Positions 9,524-17,835 of a stretch of DNA of 64,000 bases are shown one piece after another. A program made the position numbers and the translations under genes. Within the stretch, counting starts at the first letter, position 1. Each line of letters opens with the position of its first letter. Below the pieces are notes generated by a model. It saw only the letters and a program-made list of their open reading frames with translations, was not told the origin of the DNA and did not search any database. The DNA is from Umezawaea endophytica. GTDB taxonomy: Bacteria > Actinomycetota > Actinomycetes > Mycobacteriales > Pseudonocardiaceae. The stretch is taken from positions 62,001 to 126,000 of the forward strand of contig NZ_JANYMP010000025.1 of assembly GCF_025061645.1 (NCBI RefSeq), given 5' to 3'.

Positions 9524-11053
9524 ATGCGAAGCACACCCCTGCTGGTCGTCGCGGTCCTGGCCGCGCCCCTCCTGAGCGCCGCGCCCGCGCTCGCCGTCGT
9601 CGGTGGTACCGAGTCGACGTCGGCGTACGAGTTCGCCGGTTCCTTCCAGCCGGCCTCCCCGAAGCCGCCGCGGCCCGACGGTCACGGCTGCGGTGTGGAA
9701 GTGCTTGCGCCGCAGTGGGTCCTGACGGCGAGCCACTGCGCGGGCAAGAACCCGACCGGGGCGAGGAACGGGGTCCCGCGTGGTTGGAAGGTGCGGATCG
9801 GGTCGTTGGACACCACCTCCGGCGGTGAGGTCGCGGAGGTCGACCACTACTACCGCCTGGCGACCTCCGGTGACGAAGGGGGTTTCTGGGGCAAGGACCT
9901 GGCGCTGCTGCACCTGCGCACGCCGGTCAAGGCCAAGCCCGTGCGGATCGCCTCCACCACCCCGCCGGACGGCACGCCCGCGCGCATCCTCGGGTGGGGC
10001 ATGACCTGCGCCGACAGCAGTGGTCCCGAGTGCTTCCCCAGCAGGCTGCACGAGGCCGACACCGTCGTGCAGCCCCTCTCGACCTGCACGGCCGCCGCGC
10101 CCGTCGGTGAGCTGTGCGTGGGCAGCCGCGACGGCAAGGTGGCCGCGGCCAACATGGACTCCGGCGGGCCCGCGCTGGTCCGCGACGGGGACGAGTGGAC
10201 GTTGGCGGGCGTGGTCAGCGGCCCCAGCGGTGAGGGCGAGCCGGTGCTGTACACCGACGTCACCAGGCACACCGACTGGATCGACGGCATCGTCTCCGGC
10301 ACCGACGTGCCGCCGGACGACGTGATCCCGAACGTGGAGGGCACGGTCGGCCTGAACGGCTGCGTCGGCTCGGTGGTCCGCCCGCCGGGCGCCGCGCCGG
10401 GGGCCGAGGCGCTGCTGCTCACCAACGGCCACTGCGTCCAGGGCGAACGGCCCGCGCCCGGCTCGGCGCTGGTCGACCAGCCCGCGGACCGCGAGGTCGC
10501 CATCGCCGATCGACAGGGGTACCCGCGGGCCACGGCCCGTGCGAACCGCCTGGTGTACGCCACCATGACCGGCACCGACATCGCGCTCTACCGGCTGGAC
10601 AAGACCTACGCCCAGCTCGCGGCCGAAGGCGCCAAGGTCTTCCGGCTCACGTCCAAGCCCGTGCGCGCGGGTGATCCGCTGACCCTGGTGCGCTCCGGCG
10701 GCCGTTCGGACTGCGTGGCCGAGGCCGTGGTCGATCGCCTGCGGGAAGGTGGTTACGAGATGACCCGCTCGATCCGCTACGCCACGACCGCGGGCTGCGC
10801 CCCGTCGCAGGGCCACTCGGGGTCACCGCTGCTGGCCGCCGACGGCGTCACGGTCGTGGGCGTGCACAACACCCACAACGTCGCCGGTGCCGTGTGCACC
10901 GACGACAACCCCTGCGAGGTCGGGCCGGACGGGACCACGACCGCCGTCCAGGGCCGCGCCTACGGCCAGCAGGTCCACCTGCTCGCGGCCTGCCTGGACC
11001 GCGGGACGCGGCTGGACCTGGACCGCCACGGCTGCGCCCTCACCAAGCCCTGA
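9524..11053 (+). CDS. Secreted tandem trypsin-like serine protease with two catalytic triads
   Basis: A 509-aa exported protein with a signal peptide (cleavage probably after ALA, near residue 25) followed by VVGG, the classic start of a mature S1 protease. Domain 1 has H71 (TASHC), D125 (KDLALLHL) and S213 (DSGGPAL). Domain 2 has H303 (TNGHC), D352 (TDIALYRL) and S432 (GHSGSPLL), so both halves look catalytically competent. Domain 2 resembles glutamyl-endopeptidase/V8-like S1 proteases more than trypsin. The target is unknown. It is followed by a hairpin terminator. Confidence 0.88.
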   Translation: MRSTPLLVVAVLAAPLLSAAPALAVVGGTESTSAYEFAGSFQPASPKPPRPDGHGCGVEVLAPQWVLTASHCAGKNPTGARNGVPRGWKVRIGSLDTTSGGEVAEVDHYYRLATSGDEGGFWGKDLALLHLRTPVKAKPVRIASTTPPDGTPARILGWGMTCADSSGPECFPSRLHEADTVVQPLSTCTAAAPVGELCVGSRDGKVAAANMDSGGPALVRDGDEWTLAGVVSGPSGEGEPVLYTDVTRHTDWIDGIVSGTDVPPDDVIPNVEGTVGLNGCVGSVVRPPGAAPGAEALLLTNGHCVQGERPAPGSALVDQPADREVAIADRQGYPRATARANRLVYATMTGTDIALYRLDKTYAQLAAEGAKVFRLTSKPVRAGDPLTLVRSGGRSDCVAEAVVDRLREGGYEMTRSIRYATTAGCAPSQGHSGSPLLAADGVTVVGVHNTHNVAGAVCTDDNPCEVGPDGTTTAVQGRAYGQQVHLLAACLDRGTRLDLDRHGCALTKP

Positions 11054-11062
11054 ACCCCGCGT

Positions 11063-11087
11063 GCCCGCCCTCGATCCGGGGGCGGGC
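11063..11087. terminator. Hairpin between convergent protease and carbonic anhydrase genes
   Basis: GCCCGCCC (11063-11070) pairs with GGGCGGGC (11080-11087) over a 9-nt loop, in the 42-nt gap between convergent genes. It is likely a bidirectional terminator. Confidence 0.6.
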
Positions 11088-11095
11088 TCGGGGCG

Positions 11096-11584
11096 TCACA
11101 CGACCTCGTTGAGCTTCCCGGTCGCCACGTCGAACACGAAGCCGCGGATCGAGTCCTTCACCGGGATGTACGGGCTGTTCTTGATCCGCCCGATGGACTG
11201 GCGCACGTCGGTGTCCAGGTCGCTGAACGCCTCGGCCGCCCACGACGGCTTCACGCCGACCTCGTCCTGGATGGACTGCTTGAAGCCGTCGTCGGTGAAC
11301 GTCAGCATCCCGCAGTCGGTGTGGTGGATCAGGATGACCTCCTTCGTGCCGAGCAGCCGCTGGCTGATGGCGAGCGAGCGGATCTCGTCCTCGGTCACGA
11401 CGCCGCCCGCGTTGCGGATGACGTGCGCCTCGCCCTCGTTGAGGCCGAGCACCCGGTAGACGTCGATCCGCGCGTCCATGCACGCCAGCACCGCCAGGTG
11501 CTTGGCCGGTGGGAGGGGGAGGGGGCCGGTGAACCGGTCGGCGTAGGCGGCGTTGTTGGCCAGGAGTTCGTCCGTGACGGACAT
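11096..11584 (-). CDS. Beta-class carbonic anhydrase
   Basis: A 162-aa beta-carbonic anhydrase-family protein for interconversion of CO2 and bicarbonate, cytoplasmic. Zinc-site motifs are visible: ACMDARID near residue 37 (Cys plus the Asp-Arg dyad) and HHTDCGM near 88 (His and Cys). The short form with a C-terminal GFVFDVATGKL strand matches the actinobacterial Rv1284-like subgroup. ATG 11584 is chosen over an open frame reaching 11677 because MSVTDELLANN is the usual N-terminus. A hairpin lies just upstream. Confidence 0.9.
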   Translation of the reverse strand: MSVTDELLANNAAYADRFTGPLPLPPAKHLAVLACMDARIDVYRVLGLNEGEAHVIRNAGGVVTEDEIRSLAISQRLLGTKEVILIHHTDCGMLTFTDDGFKQSIQDEVGVKPSWAAEAFSDLDTDVRQSIGRIKNSPYIPVKDSIRGFVFDVATGKLNEVV

Positions 11585-11838
11585 GGCTGGGCATCCTGTC
11601 TGGAGTGGGTGTCCGCTCCGCGGCAACCGGAGCGGTTGGCACGCGAGAGGCCGTGGCCGGGAGTGGACTCCGGGCACGACCTACCGACAGAACTCGTCGA
11701 ACAGGCGCCCACGCCTGCTAGGCCAAAAGGCCTCCAGCTCCTGCTGCTGCACGGGTGCGAGTCAACTGACCCATGCCCACCTGCGCAACAGTGCCCACCA
11801 GGTGAAACAAGTCGCCGAAAAAGGGCTGTAGGACCAGT
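11585..11838. other. 254-bp intergenic region with two hairpins
   Basis: No gene is supported here. An 8-bp stem (11613-11620 with 11628-11635, 7-nt loop) lies 30-50 nt upstream of the carbonic anhydrase start and would be in its 5' leader. A smaller one, AGGCC-AAAA-GGCCT (11720-11733), lies further up and could end transcription from the HxlR gene, which runs in the same direction. I could not match either to a known riboswitch. Confidence 0.5.
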
Positions 11839-12261
11839 TCAGCGCACTGGAACCGTTTCCACGTCGGCCGTCACGTCGTACTCGACGCGCGCCGACTGGA
11901 TCAGGTCGATGTGGTGCTCCGACCAGTCGCGCAGGGCCCTGAGCGGCGCGACCAGGCTCCGGCCGAGCGGGGTCAGCTCGTAGTCCACTCGAAGGGGGAC
12001 CGTGGGGTACACCGTTCGGGTGATCAATCCGTCGCGGGTCAGCGTGCGGAGGGTCTGGGTGAGCATCTTCTGCGTGATGCCCTCGACCTTCCGCCGCACT
12101 TCGCCGAACCGCTGCGGCCCGTCTTCGAGCGCGCCGATCGTCAGCGCGGTCCACTTGCTCGCGACCATGTCCAGCACTTCGCGGCACGGGCACTGCCTGA
12201 GGTACACGTCACGGGTGTCAGAGGTGCAAGGTGTGTCCACGATAGTGTTGTACCACGTCAT
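11839..12261 (-). CDS. HxlR (DUF24) family regulator, QorR-like
   Basis: A 140-aa winged-helix regulator of the HxlR/DUF24 family. It contains [22 protein letters not shown], where the first Cys corresponds to the redox-sensing cysteine of HypR/YodB/QorR-type proteins, then [13 protein letters not shown] (recognition helix) and the wing [10 protein letters not shown]. It is transcribed divergently from a quinone oxidoreductase, the same layout as qorR-qor2 of Corynebacterium glutamicum. Start 12261 is chosen for the usual short N-terminus, although the frame is open to 12576. An additional Cys near residue 13 (DTPCTSD) could take part in disulfide switching (inference). Confidence 0.88.
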   Translation of the reverse strand: MTWYNTIVDTPCTSDTRDVYLRQCPCREVLDMVASKWTALTIGALEDGPQRFGEVRRKVEGITQKMLTQTLRTLTRDGLITRTVYPTVPLRVDYELTPLGRSLVAPLRALRDWSEHHIDLIQSARVEYDVTADVETVPVR

Positions 12262-12275
12262 CGCTAGTTTCCCAG

Positions 12276-12319
12276 AGGTACCTAGGGCAGAAAAAGGTGC
12301 CTGATTGCGAATGGGTACC
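12276..12319. promoter_or_regulatory. Two GGTACC-centred palindromes between the hxlR-type gene and qor
   Basis: AGGTACCT (12276-12283) and GGTACC (12314-12319) lie in the divergent region, 37 bp apart, the second just upstream of the qor start. Inverted repeats centred on GTAC-like cores are common in DUF24-regulator operators, so these are candidates for binding by the adjacent regulator. Confidence 0.4.
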
Positions 12320-12340
12320 AGGTGGCTGACGATGAACGGC

Positions 12341-13285
12341 ATGAAGGCAATCACGCAGCAGGCGGTCGGTGGTCCGGAAGTACTGGTCGTCTCGGAGGTC
12401 GACCGCCCCACCCCGCTGCCCACGGAGGTCCTCGTCCGGGTGCACGCCGCGGGCGTCAACCCCGTCGACTGGAAGACCCGCGCGGGCGGCGGCATGGCAG
12501 GAGTACTGGGCGAGCCGCCGTTCACGCTCGGGTGGGACGTGTCCGGTGTCGTCGAGGAGGTCGGGTTCGGCGTCACGACGGTGAAGCCCGGTGACGAGGT
12601 GTACGGGATGCCGTGGTTCCCGCGCGCCGCGTCCGCCTACGCCGAGTACGTGACGGCCCCCTCCCGCCAGTTCGCGCTCAAGCCCACGACCCTCACGCAC
12701 GTCGAGGCGGCGGCGCTGCCGTTGGCCGTGCTCACGGCGTGGCAGGCGCTGGTGGACACCGCGCACGTCGAGGCCGGTCAACGGGTGCTGGTGCACGCCG
12801 CCGCGGGCGGTGTGGGGCACCTCGCGGTGCAGATCGCGAAGGCCAAGGGCGCGCACGTGATCGGCACGTCCAGCGCCGAGAAGCACGGGTTCCTGCGGTC
12901 CATCGGGGCCGACGAGGTCGTAGACTACCGAACGACCCGGTTCGAGGACGTCGTGTCCGACGTCGACGTCGTCATCGACCTGGTCGGCGGGGACAACGCG
13001 ATCCGGTCCGTGAAGACGCTGAAGCCCGGCGGGCTGCTGGTGGCGATCCCCAGCGGCTTGCAGGACGGCGTGGCCGAGGCGGCGGTGAAGGCGGGTGTGC
13101 GGTCGACGCCGTTCCTCGTCGAGCCGGACGGGGCCGCGCTCGCCGAGATCGCCGCGCTGGTGGACGCCGGGAAGATCCGCGTCGAGATCGAGGCCGTGCT
13201 GCCGCTCGCCGACGCGGGCAAGGCGCACGAACTGGGTGAGGCCGGGCGCAGCACCGGGAAGATCGTGCTGTCCGTGGTCGGGTGA
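12341..13285 (+). CDS. NADPH:quinone oxidoreductase, zinc-independent MDR family
   Basis: A 314-aa medium-chain dehydrogenase/reductase of the quinone oxidoreductase type. The N-terminal GroES-like domain ([16 protein letters not shown]) is followed by a Rossmann fold with [24 protein letters not shown]. It lacks structural and catalytic zinc cysteines, as in QOR. It reduces quinones or other electrophilic alkenes with [16 protein letters not shown] at 12341 is the typical start, though ATG 12332 and 12305 are also in frame. Probably repressed by the divergent HxlR protein until quinone or thiol stress. Confidence 0.88.
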   Translation: MKAITQQAVGGPEVLVVSEVDRPTPLPTEVLVRVHAAGVNPVDWKTRAGGGMAGVLGEPPFTLGWDVSGVVEEVGFGVTTVKPGDEVYGMPWFPRAASAYAEYVTAPSRQFALKPTTLTHVEAAALPLAVLTAWQALVDTAHVEAGQRVLVHAAAGGVGHLAVQIAKAKGAHVIGTSSAEKHGFLRSIGADEVVDYRTTRFEDVVSDVDVVIDLVGGDNAIRSVKTLKPGGLLVAIPSGLQDGVAEAAVKAGVRSTPFLVEPDGAALAEIAALVDAGKIRVEIEAVLPLADAGKAHELGEAGRSTGKIVLSVVG

Positions 13286-13292
13286 GCCTGCT

Positions 13293-13319
13293 CGGGACGG
13301 GCCACCGCGGCCCGTCCCG
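13293..13319. terminator. Bidirectional hairpin terminator
   Basis: CGGGACGGGCC (13293-13303) and its exact complement (13309-13319) form an 11-bp stem with a 5-nt loop in the 43-nt gap between the convergent qor and DUF2631 genes. Confidence 0.75.
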
Positions 13320-13328
13320 GAGGAAGTC

Positions 13329-13595
13329 CTAGCGGCGCCAGGAGGTGCGGCTGCGGACCTGGTCGCGGACCAGCATCGCGATCATCGCGACGCCGATGAG
13401 GACCAGGAACAGGTTCTCGGTGCGGCCGTGGTGGTTGCCGATGAGGAGGCCGAAGACGCCGATGGTGGAGGCCCAGCCCGCGATGCGGACGGCCTTCGGG
13501 AACGACCCGTGCCAACCCCACTCGGCGGACGGCTCGTCGTGGACGTCGACAGCCGGACGCCTGTCCAGCTCCGAAGACGAAGACACAGCAGCCAC
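13329..13595 (-). CDS. DUF2631 membrane protein
   Basis: An 88-aa protein with an acidic N-terminus, the motif WGWHG near residue 26, and two hydrophobic helices (about 37-53 and 60-77) ending in a basic tail. This matches the actinobacterial DUF2631 family, which in mycobacteria lies near dxr (Rv2876), as it does here. Function is unknown. Confidence 0.85.
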   Translation of the reverse strand: MAAVSSSSELDRRPAVDVHDEPSAEWGWHGSFPKAVRIAGWASTIGVFGLLIGNHHGRTENLFLVLIGVAMIAMLVRDQVRSRTSWRR

Positions 13596-13771
13596 GACCT
13601 TCCTGATCCGGTGTTACCGGGGGATTTTCGCACACGGGGGCAGGTCGGGCCGGAGGTGGTGGCCAGTGTGACCGGGGTCGCCGCGCCGCGACGTGATCGG
13701 TCAACTTTCGTCGTGCGGCGAAGCGACCAACGAGCGCCGACAGGGCGGGCCTGATCTCGTACGTTGGGGGC

Positions 13772-15418
13772 GTGACTACCGTTGTGCAGCGCTTCCTGCC
13801 CGACCTCGTCGGGGTTCGGGAGTGGCCGGTGGCCTTCCTCCGGGACGCGGCCGAGCGGGTTCGGCGGGTGACGCCGTGGCGGGTCGGCTGCGAGGTGTTC
13901 GGCCTCGCCTGGGTGCTGCTGCTCGACCTGCTGCCCGGCTGGCTGAGCGACCAGCACCCCGCCGGGTGGGAGCTCGCGGGGATGGCGGTGCTGTTCGCGG
14001 CGCTGTACCTGCTGAGGTTGGCGTTCCCCGCGTTCACGCTGCTGGTCGCGCTGCTCGTGGTGTTCGGCACCGACAACGGCGGCGTCACGCTGATGGTGGT
14101 CGTGGCGTACTCCGCGGGCCACCGGATCGTGTCGTGGCAGCGGGCGCTGCTGACCGCCGTGTTCGGCCTGGCGCTGCACATGCTCCAGTGGGAGGGCGGG
14201 GTCCCCGGCCTCACCGGGTTCTTCGGCTCGTTCGTGATGCTGACCGTCTACGGCATGGTGGTCGCGCTGCCCTTCCTGGTCGGGCGGTACATCGCGCAGC
14301 GCAACGCCCTCGTCGCCGCGCTCCAGGAGCGCGAGGAACGGATGCGGCGCGAGCGGGCGATGCTGACCAGGCAGGTCCGGCTGCGGGAGCGGAACCGGAT
14401 CGCGCAGGACATGCACGACAGCCTGGGGCACCGGCTGAGCCTGATCTCCGTGCACGCCGGGGCGCTCGCGCTCGACGGCGAACTGGGGGACAAGCAGCGG
14501 GAGGCCGTCCAGGTCCTGCGCAGCGCCGCGCTGACCGGCATGGAGGAGTTGCGCGGGGTCATCGGCGTGCTGCGGCGGGACGACCCGCCGGAGGAGGACC
14601 TGGCGCGGCGGACCGTCGAGGCGATCGACGAGCTGGTCGACGGGGCGCGGCGGGCCGGGGTGCGGGTCAGCCTGGTGCGCGGCGGGCTGGCGTGCCCGCT
14701 GCCGTCGAAGGTGAGCCACGCCGCGTACCGGGTGGCGCAGGAGGGGCTGACCAACGCGAACAAGCACGCGCCGGGGGCGAGCGTGCAGGTGACGGTGAAG
14801 TACGAGCCGGACGCGCTGGTGGTGGAGGTGCGGAACAACCCGCCGCGGTCCGGGTTCGTCGTCGGCGGTCCGGGTGTTGGCCTGATCGGGCTGGGGGAGC
14901 GGGTGCGGGTGGCCGGGGGGCTGCTGCACGTCGGGCCGCTGCCCGCGGGCGGGTTCCGGATCGCGGCCGTGCTGCCGTACGAGGACACCACGGTGGCCGA
15001 GGAGCCGGACGACAGCCACGAGGTGCAGGTCGCCGAGGGCGCGATGGCGCGGTCCGGGGTGCGGAAGTGGGCGGGGGTCGGGTCGATCCTCGCCGCCGGG
15101 CTGGTGGTGCTCGTCGTCGTCGGCGGCTACACGTGGATCGGCATCCAGCCCGTGACGAACGTGGTGCAGCGGTCGTTCTACGACTCGGTGTACATCGGGC
15201 AGCCGGAGGCGGAGGTGCGGGCCCAGTTGAAGAGCGGGACCACGGCCGCCGCGATCGGGGACCTGCGGAACAAGTCGGCGCCCGAACCGCCGGGCTCCTC
15301 GTGCGAATACCGTCTGTCGGACCAGCAGACGTACACCTCCGGCGGCCAGTTGGTCCTGCGGTTCTGCTTCGCGGGCGGCAAGGTCGTCGAGAAGAACTCC
15401 CACCTGCAGAGGATCTGA
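13772..15418 (+). CDS. NarL-type sensor histidine kinase with extra exported C-terminal domain
   Basis: A 548-aa kinase. Four or five membrane helices (about 35-175) are followed by a coiled linker, the HisKA_3 domain (RNRIAQDMHDSLGH, H215) and an HATPase domain (QEGLTNANKH, then GVGLIGLGERV) ending near 405. Unusually, the chain goes on: a further membrane helix (about 433-455) and an 85-residue tail with YIGQPEAEVRAQL and two cysteines, resembling SmpA/BamE-like folds. This tail should lie outside the cell. The gene is followed with no gap by its response regulator. Confidence 0.9.
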   Translation: MTTVVQRFLPDLVGVREWPVAFLRDAAERVRRVTPWRVGCEVFGLAWVLLLDLLPGWLSDQHPAGWELAGMAVLFAALYLLRLAFPAFTLLVALLVVFGTDNGGVTLMVVVAYSAGHRIVSWQRALLTAVFGLALHMLQWEGGVPGLTGFFGSFVMLTVYGMVVALPFLVGRYIAQRNALVAALQEREERMRRERAMLTRQVRLRERNRIAQDMHDSLGHRLSLISVHAGALALDGELGDKQREAVQVLRSAALTGMEELRGVIGVLRRDDPPEEDLARRTVEAIDELVDGARRAGVRVSLVRGGLACPLPSKVSHAAYRVAQEGLTNANKHAPGASVQVTVKYEPDALVVEVRNNPPRSGFVVGGPGVGLIGLGERVRVAGGLLHVGPLPAGGFRIAAVLPYEDTTVAEEPDDSHEVQVAEGAMARSGVRKWAGVGSILAAGLVVLVVVGGYTWIGIQPVTNVVQRSFYDSVYIGQPEAEVRAQLKSGTTAAAIGDLRNKSAPEPPGSSCEYRLSDQQTYTSGGQLVLRFCFAGGKVVEKNSHLQRI

Positions 15419-16075
15419 GTGAGCGTGATCCGGGTCTTGATCGCCGATGACGAACCGCTGATGAGGGCGGGTATCAAGGCCATCCTCGGCACCGCGGCGG
15501 ACATAGAGCTCGTCGCGGAGGCCGGTGACGGGCGCGAGGCGGTGCGGATCGCGCTCGAACGGCGCGTCGACGTGGCCGTGCTGGACATCCGCATGCCGCG
15601 GATGGACGGGCTGGCCGCCGCCCGCGAGCTGAAGTCGGTGGCGCCGTCCGTGCGGGTGGTGATGCTGACCACCTTCGGCGAGGACGACAACATCGTCCGG
15701 GCCCTGTCCGACGGGGCGGCCGGGTTCCTGCTGAAGGACTCCGCGCCGGAGGAACTGCTGCGGGCCGTGCGCGCGGTGCACGTCGGCGAGGCGTACCTGT
15801 CGCCGATGGTCACCAGCCGGGTCGTCGGGATGGTGGCGCACGCCGGGCAGCCGCGGCGGCAGGAGGCCAAGCGGCAGGTGGAGGGGCTGACCGAGCGCGA
15901 GGTCGAGGTGCTGGCGCTGCTGGGCCTCGGGATGTCGAACGCGGACGTCGGGCAGCGGCTGCACATGAGCGAGGCCACGGTGAAGACGTACGTGAGCAGG
16001 CTGCTCGCGAAGCTGGGGCTGACGAACCGGGTGCAGGCCGCGCTGCTGGCCAGGGACGCCGGGCTCGCGGGCTGA
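15419..16075 (+). CDS. NarL/LuxR-family response regulator
   Basis: A 218-aa response regulator. The receiver domain has acidic residues in IADDEPL, phospho-acceptor Asp in VAVLDIRMPRMDG, Thr in MLTTFGEDD and Lys in FLLKDSAPEE. The LuxR-type HTH has LTEREVEVLALLGLGMSNADVGQRL and SEATVKTYVSRLLAKL. It starts with GTG directly after the kinase stop (an in-frame GTG 6 nt on is an alternative), so the pair is translationally coupled. Target genes are not evident. Confidence 0.95.
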   Translation: MSVIRVLIADDEPLMRAGIKAILGTAADIELVAEAGDGREAVRIALERRVDVAVLDIRMPRMDGLAAARELKSVAPSVRVVMLTTFGEDDNIVRALSDGAAGFLLKDSAPEELLRAVRAVHVGEAYLSPMVTSRVVGMVAHAGQPRRQEAKRQVEGLTEREVEVLALLGLGMSNADVGQRLHMSEATVKTYVSRLLAKLGLTNRVQAALLARDAGLAG

Positions 16076-16101
16076 GGCCTTGCAGAGGGTGGGTACGCGA
16101 A

Positions 16102-16130
16102 GAGGGCCGCCCCCGGTGGGGACGGCCCTC
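16102..16130. terminator. Bidirectional terminator
   Basis: GAGGGCCG (16102-16109) pairs with CGGCCCTC (16123-16130). Inside, CCCC (16111-16114) pairs with GGGG (16118-16121). It lies between the convergent response regulator and GlsB/YeaQ-type genes. Confidence 0.75.
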
Positions 16131-16146
16131 GTTCACGTGTGTGGGG

Positions 16147-16413
16147 TCAGGCGTGCGCGCGCCGACCGGTGACCAGTCGGTAGATGCCCAGCAGCACCAG
16201 CGAGCCGAGGATGGCCAGCAGCCACGTGCTCAGGTCGAAGAAGTTGTTGATGTCGCTGTTGAACAGCGCGCGGCCGATGAAGCCGCCGAGGATGGCACCG
16301 ACGATGCCGATCAGCATCGTGACGATGATGCCGCCGGGGTCCTTGCCCGGCATGATCGCCTTGGCAATGGCACCCGCGATAAGACCCAGGACGATCCAGC
16401 CCAAGATGCCCAC
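16147..16413 (-). CDS. GlsB/YeaQ/YmgE family small membrane protein
   Basis: An 88-aa protein with three hydrophobic, glycine-rich helices ([17 protein letters not shown], then [22 protein letters not shown], then [18 protein letters not shown]), the pattern of the transglycosylase-associated/stress-response YeaQ family. GTG 16413 follows AAGGAGAG; the frame is open further upstream to 16497. Its role is unknown beyond general envelope or stress association. Confidence 0.88.
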   Translation of the reverse strand: MGILGWIVLGLIAGAIAKAIMPGKDPGGIIVTMLIGIVGAILGGFIGRALFNSDINNFFDLSTWLLAILGSLVLLGIYRLVTGRRAHA

Positions 16414-16570
16414 GGGGGCTCTCCTTCCAGCGGGCCGCGATGGGGCTTTTCCCCCGCGGCGTTCGAGGGAGGAGTGCCCTGGTTCTGATCGACCCACTCC
16501 TGATTTATCATTCCGTTACCTGAGTACCGCCATGCGGTCCATCAGGTCGCTTCCGGAACAATGGACGGTG

Positions 16571-17833
16571 ATGGACTCCTCCGCGAACTCCCCACGACCG
16601 GCGTCGCAGCTCAGCACGGCTCCGCGCTCGGTGCTCCTCCTCGGTTCGACCGGCTCGGTCGGCACCCAGGCGCTCGAAGTGGTCGCCGCCAACCGCGACC
16701 GGTTCACCGTCGCGGGCATCGCCGCGGGTGGGGCCGACCCCGCCGCGCTGGCCCGCCAGGCGATCGAGTTCGGCGTCGGCGCGGTCGCGGTCTCCCGCGC
16801 CACGGCGGCGGAGGACGTCACGCTGGCCCTGTACGCCGAGGCGCAGCGCCGGGGCTACGCCAAGGGCGAGTTCCGGATGCCGCGCGTCTTCGCCGGGCCG
16901 TCCGCCGTGCTCGACCTCATCGACTCGACGCCCGCCGACGTGGTGCTCAACGCCATCACCGGCTCGCGCGGCCTGGAGCCGACGCTGCGCGCGCTGGACA
17001 CCGGCGCGCTGCTGGCGCTGGCGAACAAGGAGTCGCTGATCGCGGGCGGCTCGCTGGTGCTGAACGCCGCCAAGCCCGGCCAGCTCGTCTCCGTCGACTC
17101 CGAGCACTCCGCGCTCGCGCAGTGCCTGCGCGGCGGCCGGGCCGACGAGGTGGACCGGCTGGTCCTCACCGCGTCCGGCGGCCCGTTCCGCGGTCGCACG
17201 CGCGCCGAGCTGGCGGGCGTGACCGCGGCGGACGCGATGGCGCACCCGACGTGGGCGATGGGCCCGGTGATCACCATCAACTCGGCCACCCTGATCAACA
17301 AGGGCCTGGAGCTGATCGAGGCGCACCTGCTCTTCGGCATCCCCTACGACCGGATCGACGTGGTCGTGCACCCGCAGTCGGTCGTGCACTCCATGGTCGC
17401 GTTCACCGACGGCTCGACGCTGGCGCAGGCCAGCCCGCCGGACATGAAGCTGCCGATCGCGCTCGGCCTCGGCTGGCCGGACCGCGTCCCCGGTGCCGCC
17501 AACCGGTGTACTTTCGAAGTACCGACGGCGTGGACGTTCGAGCCGCTGGACGACGACACCTTCCCGGCGGTCGAGCTGGCCCGGCACGCGGGCTCGACGG
17601 GCGGCTGCCTGCCCGCGGTGTACAACGCCGCGAACGAGGAGGCGGTGGACGTCTTCCTCGACGGCAACACGGCTTTCACCTCCATCGTGGACACTGTCTC
17701 GCGAGTGCTCGCCGAGGCGGATGGATGGGCGCACGAGCCCGCGGACGTCGCCGAGGTCTTGGCGGCCGAGGACTGGGCGCGCGCACGGGCACGGGAACTT
17801 GTGGCCACTTCGGTGGAGTCTGGAAGGGACTGA
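16571..17833 (+). CDS. dxr: 1-deoxy-D-xylulose 5-phosphate reductoisomerase
   Basis: DXR (IspC), the second enzyme of the MEP isoprenoid pathway, converting DXP to MEP with NADPH. Visible are the nucleotide-binding [38 protein letters not shown] (metal and substrate binding), [16 protein letters not shown] and the C-terminal NAANEEAVD. About 17 residues precede the Rossmann fold from ATG 16571 (420 aa); an adjacent GTG 16568 and ATG 16514 are alternatives. It is followed after two bases by the site-2 protease gene, as in mycobacteria. Confidence 0.95.
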   Translation: MDSSANSPRPASQLSTAPRSVLLLGSTGSVGTQALEVVAANRDRFTVAGIAAGGADPAALARQAIEFGVGAVAVSRATAAEDVTLALYAEAQRRGYAKGEFRMPRVFAGPSAVLDLIDSTPADVVLNAITGSRGLEPTLRALDTGALLALANKESLIAGGSLVLNAAKPGQLVSVDSEHSALAQCLRGGRADEVDRLVLTASGGPFRGRTRAELAGVTAADAMAHPTWAMGPVITINSATLINKGLELIEAHLLFGIPYDRIDVVVHPQSVVHSMVAFTDGSTLAQASPPDMKLPIALGLGWPDRVPGAANRCTFEVPTAWTFEPLDDDTFPAVELARHAGSTGGCLPAVYNAANEEAVDVFLDGNTAFTSIVDTVSRVLAEADGWAHEPADVAEVLAAEDWARARARELVATSVESGRD

Positions 17834-17835
17834 AC

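Noticed and set aside
11585-11838. Possible riboswitch upstream of the carbonic anhydrase gene
   Set aside because: A hairpin with GGCAACC is visible, but it does not fit SAM-I, SAM-IV or cobalamin consensus elements and is on the wrong strand for the GGCAACC motif.
13382-15964. 860-aa open frame on the minus strand
   Set aside because: It is a shadow of the histidine kinase and response regulator. It is rich in His, Arg, Pro and Gln with no recognisable domain, the normal by-product of high GC.
16184-16570. N-terminal extension of dxr
   Set aside because: The open frame crosses the divergent GlsB/YeaQ gene and encodes nothing DXR-like; ATG 16571 gives the normal length.
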